Assembly: GCF_042680125.1 (NCBI RefSeq) | Contig: NZ_JBHTNY010000054.1 | DNA length: 49,476 nt | Direction: 5' to 3' (one strand) | From: Robinsoniella peoriensis | GTDB taxonomy: Bacteria > Bacillota > Clostridia > Lachnospirales > Lachnospiraceae | Shown here: one piece after another, positions 1 to 8,665 of the stretch | Numbering within the stretch: the first letter of the stretch is position 1 | How the letters are laid out: each line of letters starts with the position of its first letter | Translations under genes and position numbers: made by a program | Notes under the pieces: generated by a model | What the model saw: only the letters and a program-made list of their open reading frames with translations | Databases searched by the model: none | What the model was told of the DNA's origin: nothing

Positions 1-73
1 GCCGTCGATTCACAGACGCACACCTGACACAGATATCAGGCACTATATATCGACGTATTTACGCCGGGAGGCA

Positions 74-1498
74 CTAGTTTGCTGAGCTGGCATCTACCCT
101 TGCATCAGACGCTTTCAGGCATTCTTCAAAAGTCTCATCTCCCTGAAGCCATGCTGCGATATCTTTTGCATTCTCTTCCTGGAATCCGCCCCATACCAGC
201 TGGTTATTTCCAAGAGTTACGTCTACGATCATACCATCAGCTGCATATTGATCAATATCTTCCTGGCTGGGATTTGTAAAGGTTGGTGATACATCTTTTA
301 ACATGGATGCTGTCTTGGTATAGTCATAGATTTCTACTGCGAGATCCTGGTCAGATGTAAGTACATCCAGTACACAGTTGATCGCATTTTGATTTTCGCT
401 CTTTGCACTTGTCATAACTGTGATATTTGGTTCGAATATTAATTTGGAATCTCCGGTCTGATTGGGGAACGGGAAAATGCCAAAGTCAAAGTTCTCATCA
501 ATGTCCAGGAAATTCTGAATGGACCAGGATCCGGAAACTTTCATTGCCGCTTCGCCTAATACCATTTTTGCGTCACAATCTGTCTGTTCCATGGAGAATG
601 TATTTTCAAATGTATTGTCAAAGATTAATTTGTTATTCTGATAAGCCGCCTGCATTTCTGTGCTGTCGCTGAAGGATACTTCTCCTGCCCTGAATTTATT
701 TCCCCATTCAGGATCTTTGTTAAATACATCATTCATGGCAAACTGCATGGTTACATTTCCGATAGACCAGGTATCCACCATATGGCTTGCAAATGGGGTA
801 ATGTTTTTCGTTTTACAGTCATCAATTATTTTCTGCAGGTCGTCCATTGTCTTAGGAACTTCCCATCCGTTGTCTTTAAACATAGTCTTGTTATAATAAA
901 CGCCCTGGTAAAGTGCATTGTAAACCATACCATAAGTCTTTCCGTCAATCGTTACATTTTCTCTGGCTGCATCCAGCCCTCTGTCCAGGTATGTACTGTC
1001 GATTTCTCCCAACACGCCCTGGGGTGCATAAGTGGCTACATCCTGAGCCTTTCCGATCATGATATCCGGCAGCCCTGACTGCATGTACTGCTGCATTTTA
1101 GGCTGAAAATCATTTCCCCAGTCTACACATTCCCATTCCAGTTTAACATTGGGATATTTTTCGGCTAACGCTTCATCAATCATATCTTCAATACCAGCAT
1201 CTGTCGTAGACTGTCCTGCCAATACGGAAAGGGTTACTTCTTCCTCCGGATTAACAGCTGCTGCGCTGCCCTCTGCTTTTGCCTGGGTTTCTGCCGCATC
1301 TGTCTGTGCTTCTGTCTTCGCTTCCGTCACGGCATCTGTCTTTGCTTCTGTTTTCGCTTCTGTTTTTGCTTCTGTCTGCCCCTCTGTCTTCGCCTCGCTT
1401 TTAGCTTCTGTTTCCTTTGCTCCTCCACCGCAGCCTGCCAGCATGGAAGCTGTCATAGATGTAATTAACATAAAACTGATCACTGTTTTCTTCTTCAT
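74..1498 (-). CDS. Sugar ABC transporter substrate-binding lipoprotein (family 1)
   Basis: A 474-aa extracellular solute-binding protein of the family 1 sugar-binder type. It would capture a mono- or oligosaccharide at the outer membrane face and deliver it to permeases that are not in the window. The N-terminus has a lysine-rich start, a hydrophobic stretch and a lipobox (LAGC, Cys about residue 22). Next comes a low-complexity linker of about 50 residues built on T-E-A-K units, then the binding fold from about residue 87. The family's 'PDIMIGKAQDV' and 'TPFASH' segments are visible. The gene is preceded by AGGAGGA close to the ATG. It is clearly paralogous to the protein at 12805-14169. Only 73 bases follow the stop, so permease genes may lie beyond the window edge. 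The sugar is unknown; the hydrolase next door suggests a glycan product. Confidence 0.93.
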   Translation of the reverse strand: MKKKTVISFMLITSMTASMLAGCGGGAKETEAKSEAKTEGQTEAKTEAKTEAKTDAVTEAKTEAQTDAAETQAKAEGSAAAVNPEEEVTLSVLAGQSTTDAGIEDMIDEALAEKYPNVKLEWECVDWGNDFQPKMQQYMQSGLPDIMIGKAQDVATYAPQGVLGEIDSTYLDRGLDAARENVTIDGKTYGMVYNALYQGVYYNKTMFKDNGWEVPKTMDDLQKIIDDCKTKNITPFASHMVDTWSIGNVTMQFAMNDVFNKDPEWGNKFRAGEVSFSDSTEMQAAYQNNKLIFDNTFENTFSMEQTDCDAKMVLGEAAMKVSGSWSIQNFLDIDENFDFGIFPFPNQTGDSKLIFEPNITVMTSAKSENQNAINCVLDVLTSDQDLAVEIYDYTKTASMLKDVSPTFTNPSQEDIDQYAADGMIVDVTLGNNQLVWGGFQEENAKDIAAWLQGDETFEECLKASDARVDASSAN

Positions 1499-1537
1499 TT
1501 TTTATTCCTCCTTAGGACTTGTCTTTGTTATGTCTAA

Positions 1538-1601
1538 ATTATATCGTTTTCAATTAGGCAGCAGGTAGGACAAAACGGAAAAAATAAGTTGTACAATTTT
1601 G
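1538..1601 (-). promoter_or_regulatory. Promoter and putative activator site of the sugar-binding lipoprotein
   Basis: On the minus strand a TATAAT -10 box (1538-1543) lacks a good -35. An element containing GTCCTAC (1565-1571), a CCGTTTTG block and GTACAA (to about 1601) lies 21 bases upstream of the -10. The same arrangement with the same 21-base spacing occurs before the hydrolase gene at 6940-7003. A missing -35 with a conserved upstream element suggests activator-dependent transcription, perhaps by the AraC-type regulator at 14166-15788; that link is inference. Confidence 0.6.
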
Positions 1602-1633
1602 AAAATTAAAAATCTTTTTGTTTTATATGTTAC

Positions 1634-1679
1634 CAAAAACCGGGAGCCAGTTCATGTATCACCATGAACCGGCTCCCGT
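1634..1679 (-). terminator. Rho-independent terminator after the hydrolase gene
   Basis: A 16-base inverted repeat (1641-1656 with 1663-1678, one mismatch) lies just after the stop of the minus-strand hydrolase gene. On that strand it is followed by a TTTTTGG run. It separates the hydrolase transcript from the lipoprotein gene downstream. Confidence 0.8.
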
Positions 1680-1690
1680 TTATGCACATC

Positions 1691-4600
1691 TTATTTCAAT
1701 TTGATACTCTTAACAGCCGACCAGCTGCCATTGACTTTTTTCCCTTTTACGGTACGGTACCCCCGCACTTTTACATAATAGGTTTTGCCTTTTTTAAGAT
1801 TTTTTATGGTATATCCGGTACTGCTCTTTTTCACCTTAACCGTTTGATATCCGGAACTTTTTTTGGTGGAGTAAGCAATCTGGTATCCGGAGGCACCACT
1901 CACCTTTTTCCAGGACAAGCGCAGGCTGGTGGATGATGATTTTTTCAGAGTTACAACAGGTGCCGCTACTTTTGTCTTCACACTTACTATGTTGGAATAA
2001 TCGGAGTACTTTGTCTGACCCTCCGCCTTTTTGTATGCTTTTACTTTATAGTAATAGGTGCGGTTAAACACACGCCTGGTGTCTTTATATGTTATGACAG
2101 AGCCTTTGGTGATGGTTTTTACCTTGTTGTATTTTCCTTTTTTCGTTGTGGAGCGGTAAATGACATAGCCATCCGCATCACTGACTTTATTCCATTTTAC
2201 CTGAATACTATTATAACCAGCCGATGACGCTTTTACCTTTGGTGACTGAACTGCTTTATCCGGTGAAGGTTCCGGTTGCGTAGTTTTCTCCTGAATATAC
2301 AGATCTACATTTGCAGTATATCCCTGATAGCCTATGGTAAGGGTTATTTTACCGCCTTTACCTGAATCAAATCCCGTTATCGTATAATCGGATACCGTTT
2401 TGGTGGTCCCGTCACTGTAAAGCGCAGTCACCCACAGAGAGGATTTATCAAATGCTTCCCCGGTCATATAGACTGCTTTATTTACCCATGCAGTAATATT
2501 CCTTAATACAGGATCCGGTACCGGTGCTACCGATACTTCTACCGTAAAGACTGCGGATTTACCCATATAAGAAACCGTGATTTCTTTCGTTCCCGCGGTA
2601 TCAAAATCATACCCGCTTAAGGTATAAGCATCATCTGCCAGCACTTTTTTATTTCCTTTTGTATCCTCAGCTGTAACAACAAGTCCGGACGGATCAAAAC
2701 CGTCTCCTACATAATAAGACATCCGGTCCGGCGTCTTCGTAATTTCAATACGGGCGATTGCGTTCAGCTTATCTGCTGCATTTTCCAGGCGGCTTTGAAC
2801 TGCTTCCACACTCTCCTGGCGTACCTGGTCTTTATTCAGAATAAAGGCTGCATTTTCCATAGAGATCAGGAACTCGTTCCAGTCCTCATCAGATGTAATT
2901 CCCTGTCCGGTCTTCTCTTCATAATGCTCATATTTCTTAAATAAACTATCCAATTCATCTTTATGGACTGCTTTTTCCAGTTTTTCTACTGCTAATTCCA
3001 GATCGTAGAGTGCATTATTCACATCATTCATGGTAATATCATCAGAACCAATGATCCCTTCGGCATATTCATAAGCACTGGCAAACGCTGTCCAGGTATC
3101 CTGATCATAGTCTTCTTCCTTCAGATCATAATATTTGTCAACTGCTGCCTGTAATTCGTTGGTATCCGCCTGATTCATGATATTGATGTAGCTGATCACA
3201 GGTCCCCAAACGGCATTTGCTGCACAGGAAGTCTGTATTACCAGCTGACCGTTTTCATCTGGTGTGGCCTTTGCTTTAATGATATATGGATTGTTGGAAT
3301 CATTAGAAGCCTTAAAACCGTCTTCAATTACTTCGTTATTAAATGTCAGCTTCATTGTTCTGGGGTTCCCTGCATTTGTCCAGGATCCAGGTACATAATA
3401 TCCTAATTCCACATCATAAGTTACTCCTGCATCCAGATCAAACTGATACACAACTCCAATATCATCTACTCTCTGGTTTCTTGCATAACGGAATGATTTG
3501 GATTTGGGAGATGCATCTGTGGCACCATCATTTTCACAAGGCCATGTCTTTTCGCCTGTTAACAGATTCGGGTAACCGTCACTATGCACATAGGTATCCA
3601 CAACTCCCCATTTGTATCCACTGGAGGCATCTTCTCCATAAAACTGATCTGTAACGGTATTTCTGAGTCCAAAACTGTCTCCCGGGCTCACTGTAGAGGG
3701 GTCTGTATCTCCGGCATTTACTGCGTATACATACTCCAGCTGTTTCTTCTGGGTTTTATATTCTTTAACTTCATAATAAGCTTGCACATCCATGTCTTTC
3801 TGCACATCGGTGATGCGGACAATTCCTCCGTCTGCCGTCAGCTGATCCATGATACTTTCTCCACCGGCAAAAGCCTCCGTTAGAGAACACCCCTGATTAG
3901 CTGTAAAGGTCAGTATTACGTCCTCTCCTTTTTGTACATTAGTTCTGTCTGCGTTTACCTGGCCTCCGTCTGTAGACTTTGTGGTGACTTTACAGGTAGT
4001 ATTTTCTTCCACAGCAGTTTCACCTGTGGTTTTATATATTTCAAACTTATCAAAATTAGGGGTGTAATTTGTCAATACGCCATAATCAATGTTCTCCGGA
4101 CGGTGTTCCCATTTTCCTTCTTTCAGTACTCCATTTGTAACGACCTTGGAATTGTCATTGAAAATACGAATTGTATTATCTCCGGCTTTCAGGCTTACAT
4201 CTACTACCTGTGCACGGAATGTTTCATCGCTGTAAGTATTTCTGAATACATATTTTACTGCTTCACCGCCGTTTACAGAGAAGGATGCATAGCGTTCCGT
4301 CATCTGTGCATTATAGTCATGCTTTCCAAACAGCTCACCGCTGGATTGATAAACCGCCATTTTATAAGCGCCGTCTTCGGGCACATTTACGTGAAGTACC
4401 AGACTGTTCTGATCTGCAGCTTCTCCCAGGTCTTTCACACGTCCCAAACCAAGGATGGTAAAGTCGGGATCATCTTCCGGAATTAATTCTACGCTGTTTG
4501 CAGCCTTTATACCGCTTACATAACCGCCTTCTGATGCAAATGCCTGTACATTCCGGCTGTTTCCTACTGCTGCCGCTCCTGTCAGTTCTCCAGATTCTGC

Positions 4601-6910
4601 CTCTACCACGGATACTGGCTGGCTGTCTCCGGCAAGTCTTACATTTACATAATCCAGATTTACGCTGCCGTCAGCATCAATATCCAGGATGTTAATTCCT
4701 TTTTGCAGGAATACGGTCTGATATGCTTTCATCCAGTTATCACCGGTTGCCACAAGTGCAATGGATGCCCGGAGATTGCCCAGGTTCACTGCATCATTAT
4801 CAATATAAATATTGGCTGTCCCATCCTGTTCTGCCGAATAGTTCAGGGCAATTGTATACATTCCGTTTTCCGGTACGACTACGTTAAAGCGGACACCGCC
4901 GCCCTCTGTAACTTTGCGGTCTCCAAGTCCGGTTATATAGCCTCTTGCACCTTCCTTTACGGTTGTAAGGGTTGTCTGCTCACCCTTCAGCTCATTAAAT
5001 TCTCCCAGTTCCGCTTCATATGTCGTATTATACTGGGTATCTTCTTCCTCTGTTCCCTTGTAAGTCAGGTAAACACAGTCCGGAGTCGCCTTACCCTGGC
5101 TGTCGGAACCTGCAATTTTCAGTGTATGGTTACCGGCTGTCAGTTTCAGATACGTGCTGTACATACCTCCCATTGACCAATGCAGGGTATTGGGAAGCTC
5201 CATTTGTATCGTTTCATTGCCATCAACGGTCAGAGTCTGAATCGCCGTATATGGCGTGTTCTTGTCCGGATCTCCGGTATTCACACCGGTTGCCGCAGAA
5301 TAAACCATATCGTATTTATAGTAACCGTCTTTTGGAACAGATACATTTAAAGTTACACTGTCATTTGCGGTGTCTACGTAATCCACTTTTTTTCTGTTGG
5401 AGCACGCATAGAACTGATCCGCACTTCCAATTTTGGCATTTCCGCCCAGAATACCATCTTCCGCCTCATACAGTGCTTTCCAGGTGCTGCCAAGAAGCCC
5501 TGCTGCCTCATCATCACTTGCCTGAGTCACCGTTACACGGTATCCGCTCATAGAATTCATGTCGCTCATGGGAATTGTTACGGTTCCGTTCTCTACCGTC
5601 GCAGCGCCTTCTTTTACCGTACGCGGCTCATCTGCAACACCATGAAAACCGGTGTAATCCGTAGCTTCTACCTTTACATGGACTTTTGACGCCTCACCAA
5701 AAGTCTGTGTACTGTCTAAGTTGTCCAGCACAATATTTGCATTTCCGCTTTTTCCGCCAAAAATAACATTTGCGCTTTTTTTGTTCTCATCAATGGATGC
5801 CGCACCATAAAAATCAGATTTTTCTGCGTTGGATGTCTGGACATTCAAATAACTGCCGGACATATCCCCATACCATTTGAACAGCCACCATGCTCCGCTG
5901 CCCTCGTTGTTATCTGCGGCAAGGCCATTTAAGTTATTGGAAAAGTGCCAGAACGGAAGGCATCCCGCAACATCGTAATCCTCGAACAAGCCTATCCAGC
6001 GAACCAGATTGCCGGGTGAGGCGCATTCATAACGGTCTGCATACTCATTAATTACAATTTCCCTCGGGGTAATATCTACCCCGTATTTCTCCTGGTTTTC
6101 CTCGGTAAGGTACTTCGCTTCAAGACTGCGGTAATGATTGTACTCATTGCCAAAGTTGTTAAACTGCCAGGTGGATAAGTCGTGCCAGGATATAATCTGT
6201 GGCATACAGCTATGTTCTACGCAAAACTTAATGTATTGCTCCATAACTGAATTATTGTAGCCAGCCAGGTTAAGCCCTGCTGTCTTTGGTTCTGTCTCTA
6301 TGCCATTTTCCCGGTATACTTCTCTGAGGGCGTTAACCATGTCATTCCAGAACCAGAACATACTATTCCAGCCTGTTACCTTATTTCCTTTGTCATCATG
6401 ATATTCGCCTACCCAGTTTTCACTGGGTTCATTGTATAATACATAGACTGCTTCATCCTGGATACCCTGATCAATACAAGCCTGAGCCTGCATTTTCAGA
6501 ATTTCCAGATAGTACTCTGTACCGGTAAACTCATAGAACCAAAGGGCATAATAATCCGGTACATAGATCTGAATATGCTTGCCGCCTGAATCCAGAAATG
6601 TCTTCGCCGTATCCAGAACATCACCGTTGGGATGCTGCATGCCATTGGGCGCTTTCTGCACAGCCGTGTTGGGTTTTAACGGTGTAATCATATTGGATGT
6701 TGGAACCTGGTCATCTCCCTGTCCGTAAAGCCATCCGGTAGCCCCATGCTTCAGTGCCCGTCCTTGCGAGGACATATCCACCGTTAAAACAGGACTGTTT
6801 TCATTACCTGCAGCCTGCGCCGTCAAAGACACCGCCGGAACTCCTGATGTCACAACCATAGCTGCTGCCAAAACTGCCGACAATAGTTTCTTAACTGCTT
6901 TCTTCTTCAT
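1691..6910 (-). CDS. Secreted multidomain glycoside hydrolase (clan A-like) with CBM35-like, FIVAR, Ig-like and FnIII domains
   Basis: A 1,739-aa exported enzyme with a signal peptide ending near residue 34 (AQAAG). Residues about 40-370 look like a (beta/alpha)8 hydrolase. Glu161 in 'LYNEPSENW' fits the acid/base and Glu289 in 'IVINEYAD' fits the nucleophile of clan GH-A; this assignment is from motif reading. Three CBM6/35-like beta-sandwiches follow, each opening with 'YEAE' or 'VEAES' (starting roughly at 480, 640 and 775). After them come a long beta-rich region, a FIVAR-like helical stretch (about 1260-1390), two bacterial Ig-like group 3 domains (about 1395-1540) and two fibronectin III domains at the C-terminus. 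No LPXTG or membrane anchor is seen. The exact GH family and substrate are not known; a host or plant glycan is likely. It shares an operator with the neighbouring lipoprotein. Confidence 0.88.
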   Translation of the reverse strand: MKKKAVKKLLSAVLAAAMVVTSGVPAVSLTAQAAGNENSPVLTVDMSSQGRALKHGATGWLYGQGDDQVPTSNMITPLKPNTAVQKAPNGMQHPNGDVLDTAKTFLDSGGKHIQIYVPDYYALWFYEFTGTEYYLEILKMQAQACIDQGIQDEAVYVLYNEPSENWVGEYHDDKGNKVTGWNSMFWFWNDMVNALREVYRENGIETEPKTAGLNLAGYNNSVMEQYIKFCVEHSCMPQIISWHDLSTWQFNNFGNEYNHYRSLEAKYLTEENQEKYGVDITPREIVINEYADRYECASPGNLVRWIGLFEDYDVAGCLPFWHFSNNLNGLAADNNEGSGAWWLFKWYGDMSGSYLNVQTSNAEKSDFYGAASIDENKKSANVIFGGKSGNANIVLDNLDSTQTFGEASKVHVKVEATDYTGFHGVADEPRTVKEGAATVENGTVTIPMSDMNSMSGYRVTVTQASDDEAAGLLGSTWKALYEAEDGILGGNAKIGSADQFYACSNRKKVDYVDTANDSVTLNVSVPKDGYYKYDMVYSAATGVNTGDPDKNTPYTAIQTLTVDGNETIQMELPNTLHWSMGGMYSTYLKLTAGNHTLKIAGSDSQGKATPDCVYLTYKGTEEEDTQYNTTYEAELGEFNELKGEQTTLTTVKEGARGYITGLGDRKVTEGGGVRFNVVVPENGMYTIALNYSAEQDGTANIYIDNDAVNLGNLRASIALVATGDNWMKAYQTVFLQKGINILDIDADGSVNLDYVNVRLAGDSQPVSVVEAESGELTGAAAVGNSRNVQAFASEGGYVSGIKAANSVELIPEDDPDFTILGLGRVKDLGEAADQNSLVLHVNVPEDGAYKMAVYQSSGELFGKHDYNAQMTERYASFSVNGGEAVKYVFRNTYSDETFRAQVVDVSLKAGDNTIRIFNDNSKVVTNGVLKEGKWEHRPENIDYGVLTNYTPNFDKFEIYKTTGETAVEENTTCKVTTKSTDGGQVNADRTNVQKGEDVILTFTANQGCSLTEAFAGGESIMDQLTADGGIVRITDVQKDMDVQAYYEVKEYKTQKKQLEYVYAVNAGDTDPSTVSPGDSFGLRNTVTDQFYGEDASSGYKWGVVDTYVHSDGYPNLLTGEKTWPCENDGATDASPKSKSFRYARNQRVDDIGVVYQFDLDAGVTYDVELGYYVPGSWTNAGNPRTMKLTFNNEVIEDGFKASNDSNNPYIIKAKATPDENGQLVIQTSCAANAVWGPVISYINIMNQADTNELQAAVDKYYDLKEEDYDQDTWTAFASAYEYAEGIIGSDDITMNDVNNALYDLELAVEKLEKAVHKDELDSLFKKYEHYEEKTGQGITSDEDWNEFLISMENAAFILNKDQVRQESVEAVQSRLENAADKLNAIARIEITKTPDRMSYYVGDGFDPSGLVVTAEDTKGNKKVLADDAYTLSGYDFDTAGTKEITVSYMGKSAVFTVEVSVAPVPDPVLRNITAWVNKAVYMTGEAFDKSSLWVTALYSDGTTKTVSDYTITGFDSGKGGKITLTIGYQGYTANVDLYIQEKTTQPEPSPDKAVQSPKVKASSAGYNSIQVKWNKVSDADGYVIYRSTTKKGKYNKVKTITKGSVITYKDTRRVFNRTYYYKVKAYKKAEGQTKYSDYSNIVSVKTKVAAPVVTLKKSSSTSLRLSWKKVSGASGYQIAYSTKKSSGYQTVKVKKSSTGYTIKNLKKGKTYYVKVRGYRTVKGKKVNGSWSAVKSIKLK

Positions 6911-6939
6911 TTTCTTCCTCCTTGCAATTTGATAGCTTT

Positions 6940-7003
6940 ATTTTAACAGCATTGCAAAATGTTCTTGTAGGACAAAATTGAAAAACGGACTTGTACTTTC
7001 TTG
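6940..7003 (-). promoter_or_regulatory. Promoter and putative activator site of the hydrolase gene
   Basis: On the minus strand a TAAAAT -10 box (6940-6945) is preceded, 21 bases upstream, by GTCCTAC (6967-6973). A CCGTTTTTC block and GTACAAG (to about 7000) follow. Content, order and spacing match the element before the lipoprotein gene at 1538-1601. No convincing -35 is present, which points to a positively controlled promoter. Confidence 0.6.
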
Positions 7004-7040
7004 TGAATATTTGGAAAATTCGGTGGAACACTAAGGTGTA

Positions 7041-7069
7041 TTGACTCACTTAAAAAACAGTCGTATATA
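7041..7069 (+). promoter_or_regulatory. Sigma-A-type promoter of the small coiled-coil gene
   Basis: TTGACT (7041-7046) and TATATA (7064-7069) are separated by exactly 17 bases. The ATG lies only 17 bases past the -10, so the transcript would start at or within the AGGAGGTGA ribosome site and have an unusually short leader. Confidence 0.55.
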
Positions 7070-7086
7070 AAACAGGAGGTGATCCC

Positions 7087-7278
7087 ATGACAGATAATGA
7101 ATTACTGCAGGCAATCACAAGCATCATACAGCCAATGAAAGATAATATTGAAAATATAAAGGAACAACTGGCATCTATGGAAAAAACCGATGATGAATTA
7201 CAGGAGAATCTGAGCAGGGTGGAGAAAAATATCTTAGAATCGCAGCAAAAAATAAATGAATTTGCCCGGCAGAATTAG
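7087..7278 (+). CDS. Small acidic coiled-coil protein, function unknown
   Basis: A 63-aa protein with an excellent ribosome site (AGGAGGTGA, 6 bases before ATG). The whole sequence is predicted helical, with heptad-like spacing of I, L and M and many E, K and Q. No signal peptide, membrane segment or cysteine is present. Small proteins of this kind near phage or mobile genes are often annotated as hypothetical. It is the first gene on the plus strand after the divergent hydrolase promoter and stands alone. I do not recognise a family, and the function cannot be inferred. Confidence 0.7.
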   Translation: MTDNELLQAITSIIQPMKDNIENIKEQLASMEKTDDELQENLSRVEKNILESQQKINEFARQN

Positions 7279-7777
7279 AATCTGTTTGGATTTCCGCGGT
7301 TTAAAGTTTATTTATTGATATTGTTTGTATGTATGTATATAATTAGAGATGATGAGAATAAGAAGGCGGTTTACGCATTTGCAGCTTAACCCGCTGATGC
7401 TTAAAATCCGGTGGTATTACCTTCCGTTAAGCTCCACATTGGTTTACTCTATTGGTAACAATAGCATTATGAACGGTTTGCGCGGGGTTAGCGGCAGCGT
7501 AAAAGATAAATATGGATTTAACCGGATAATTTCAGCCTTGAAATCAAAATAATTATCATCCACTGCTGTCCAGCGGTAACACAAAAACATTTTTGGGGAA
7601 GCAGAATTACATTGCCAGAAAAAAATAAATAGCTTAACGACGGTTTTGAAACGATCAAAGCCGCCGTTTTTATTTTATAAAGCAAGAACTTGTGTAAACA
7701 ACTCATTTTAACCCACCCAGAAAAACAGCAAGAATGATTAAAAATAAGCCGTACATTTTTGTTATAATCTTAAATTA
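7279..7777 (+). other. Gene-poor stretch, possible degenerate remnant
   Basis: About 500 bases without a convincing gene. A 67-codon frame at 7349-7552 has no ribosome site, and other frames are broken by stops. Local GC-rich patches in an AT-rich background and short readable pieces in several frames suggest decayed coding or mobile DNA, but nothing is identifiable. It ends with a strong hairpin at 7636-7676 and a TATAAT-like -10 (7763-7768) before the AraC-type gene. Confidence 0.4.
7636..7676 (+). terminator. Rho-independent terminator
   Basis: A 14-base arm (7636-7649) pairs with 7655-7668 with one mismatch and one wobble, leaving a 5-base loop, and is followed by TTTATTTTAT. It would end transcripts from the upstream plus-strand region. 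Confidence 0.7.
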
Positions 7778-7801
7778 TTGCAGTTGAAAGGAGGAAAAAG
7801 A

Positions 7802-8665
7802 ATGCAGAATAAGAGCATTGAAAAAATTATATCCGCTATTGATTATATCGAATCACACTTGTCAGAAAAAACCGATCTGGATGTGGTTGCTAGCGCGGTC
7901 CACTATTCTAAGTACTATTTACACCGCACATTCACTACCAGTGTCGGTCTTACTATTCATGATTACATCCAGCGGAGAAAATTAACAGAAGCAGCCAAAT
8001 TATTGGTATTTTCTGATAAATCAATATTGGAAATTGCCCTGATTGCCGGATATGAGAGCCAGCAGGCATTTACGAATATTTTCACTGCGATGTACAAGCA
8101 GCCTCCTAATAAATACAGGGAAAACGAAAAATTTTACCCGCTGCAATTAAAATTTGAGTTTAAAGGGAGGTATCATATGCTTCACAGTGATAAAAAACCT
8201 GCATGGGAAGTTACTTTTGCATCAAAAGAAGATATTCCATGCTGGATGGATTTAGTCCGGCTTGTTATTGATGGTTTTCCTCATTTGTATGAAGAAGAAT
8301 ATATTCAGGTACTTAAACAGCGAATCGACACAAAGCAGGCATTGATCTTAAAAGATGGCGGAATTGCAACGGGAATTATGCTTTTTTCTTATCAGAACGG
8401 AAGCATTGATTTCATGGGAACCCACCCGCTCTATCGTAATAAGGGTGTTCCCAAGGCTTTTCTGAATAAAGTAATGAGTGAACTGCTAAAAGGGAAAGAC
8501 ATCAGCATTACCACCTACAGAGAAGGTGACAGGGCGGACACCGGACATCGCAGAGAAATTCTGGAGCTGGGTTTTGCAGAGGCGGAGCTGTTGGTAGAAT
8601 ACGGCTATCCCACTCAACGATTTGTATTGCCGGGGGAGGGGAAAAATGTCAAACGAGCTGAATAA
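7802..8665 (+). CDS. AraC-type regulator fused to a GNAT-like acetyltransferase domain
   Basis: A 287-aa protein starting at the ATG after AAAGGAGG; an upstream in-frame TTG at 7778 overlaps that site and is less likely. Residues about 1-105 form a double helix-turn-helix of the AraC/XylS type, with the second helix pair in 'ILEIALIAGYESQQAFTNIF'. From about residue 130 a GNAT-like fold follows, with the family's 'THPLYRNKGV' acetyl-CoA loop and a terminal 'ILELGFAEAE' strand-helix. The AraC domain is N-terminal, the reverse of most sugar-sensing AraC proteins. The stop overlaps the helicase start by 20 bases, so the two are translationally coupled. It may be a stress or resistance sensor acting by acetylation; this is inference. 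Confidence 0.85.
   Translation: MQNKSIEKIISAIDYIESHLSEKTDLDVVASAVHYSKYYLHRTFTTSVGLTIHDYIQRRKLTEAAKLLVFSDKSILEIALIAGYESQQAFTNIFTAMYKQPPNKYRENEKFYPLQLKFEFKGRYHMLHSDKKPAWEVTFASKEDIPCWMDLVRLVIDGFPHLYEEEYIQVLKQRIDTKQALILKDGGIATGIMLFSYQNGSIDFMGTHPLYRNKGVPKAFLNKVMSELLKGKDISITTYREGDRADTGHRREILELGFAEAELLVEYGYPTQRFVLPGEGKNVKRAE

Noticed and set aside
1149..1568. A Val/Ser-rich open frame on the plus strand
   Set aside because: It is the complement of the T-E-A-K linker repeats of the lipoprotein gene.
7349..7552. A 67-aa plus-strand open frame
   Set aside because: No ribosome site or recognisable composition; the region looks degenerate.
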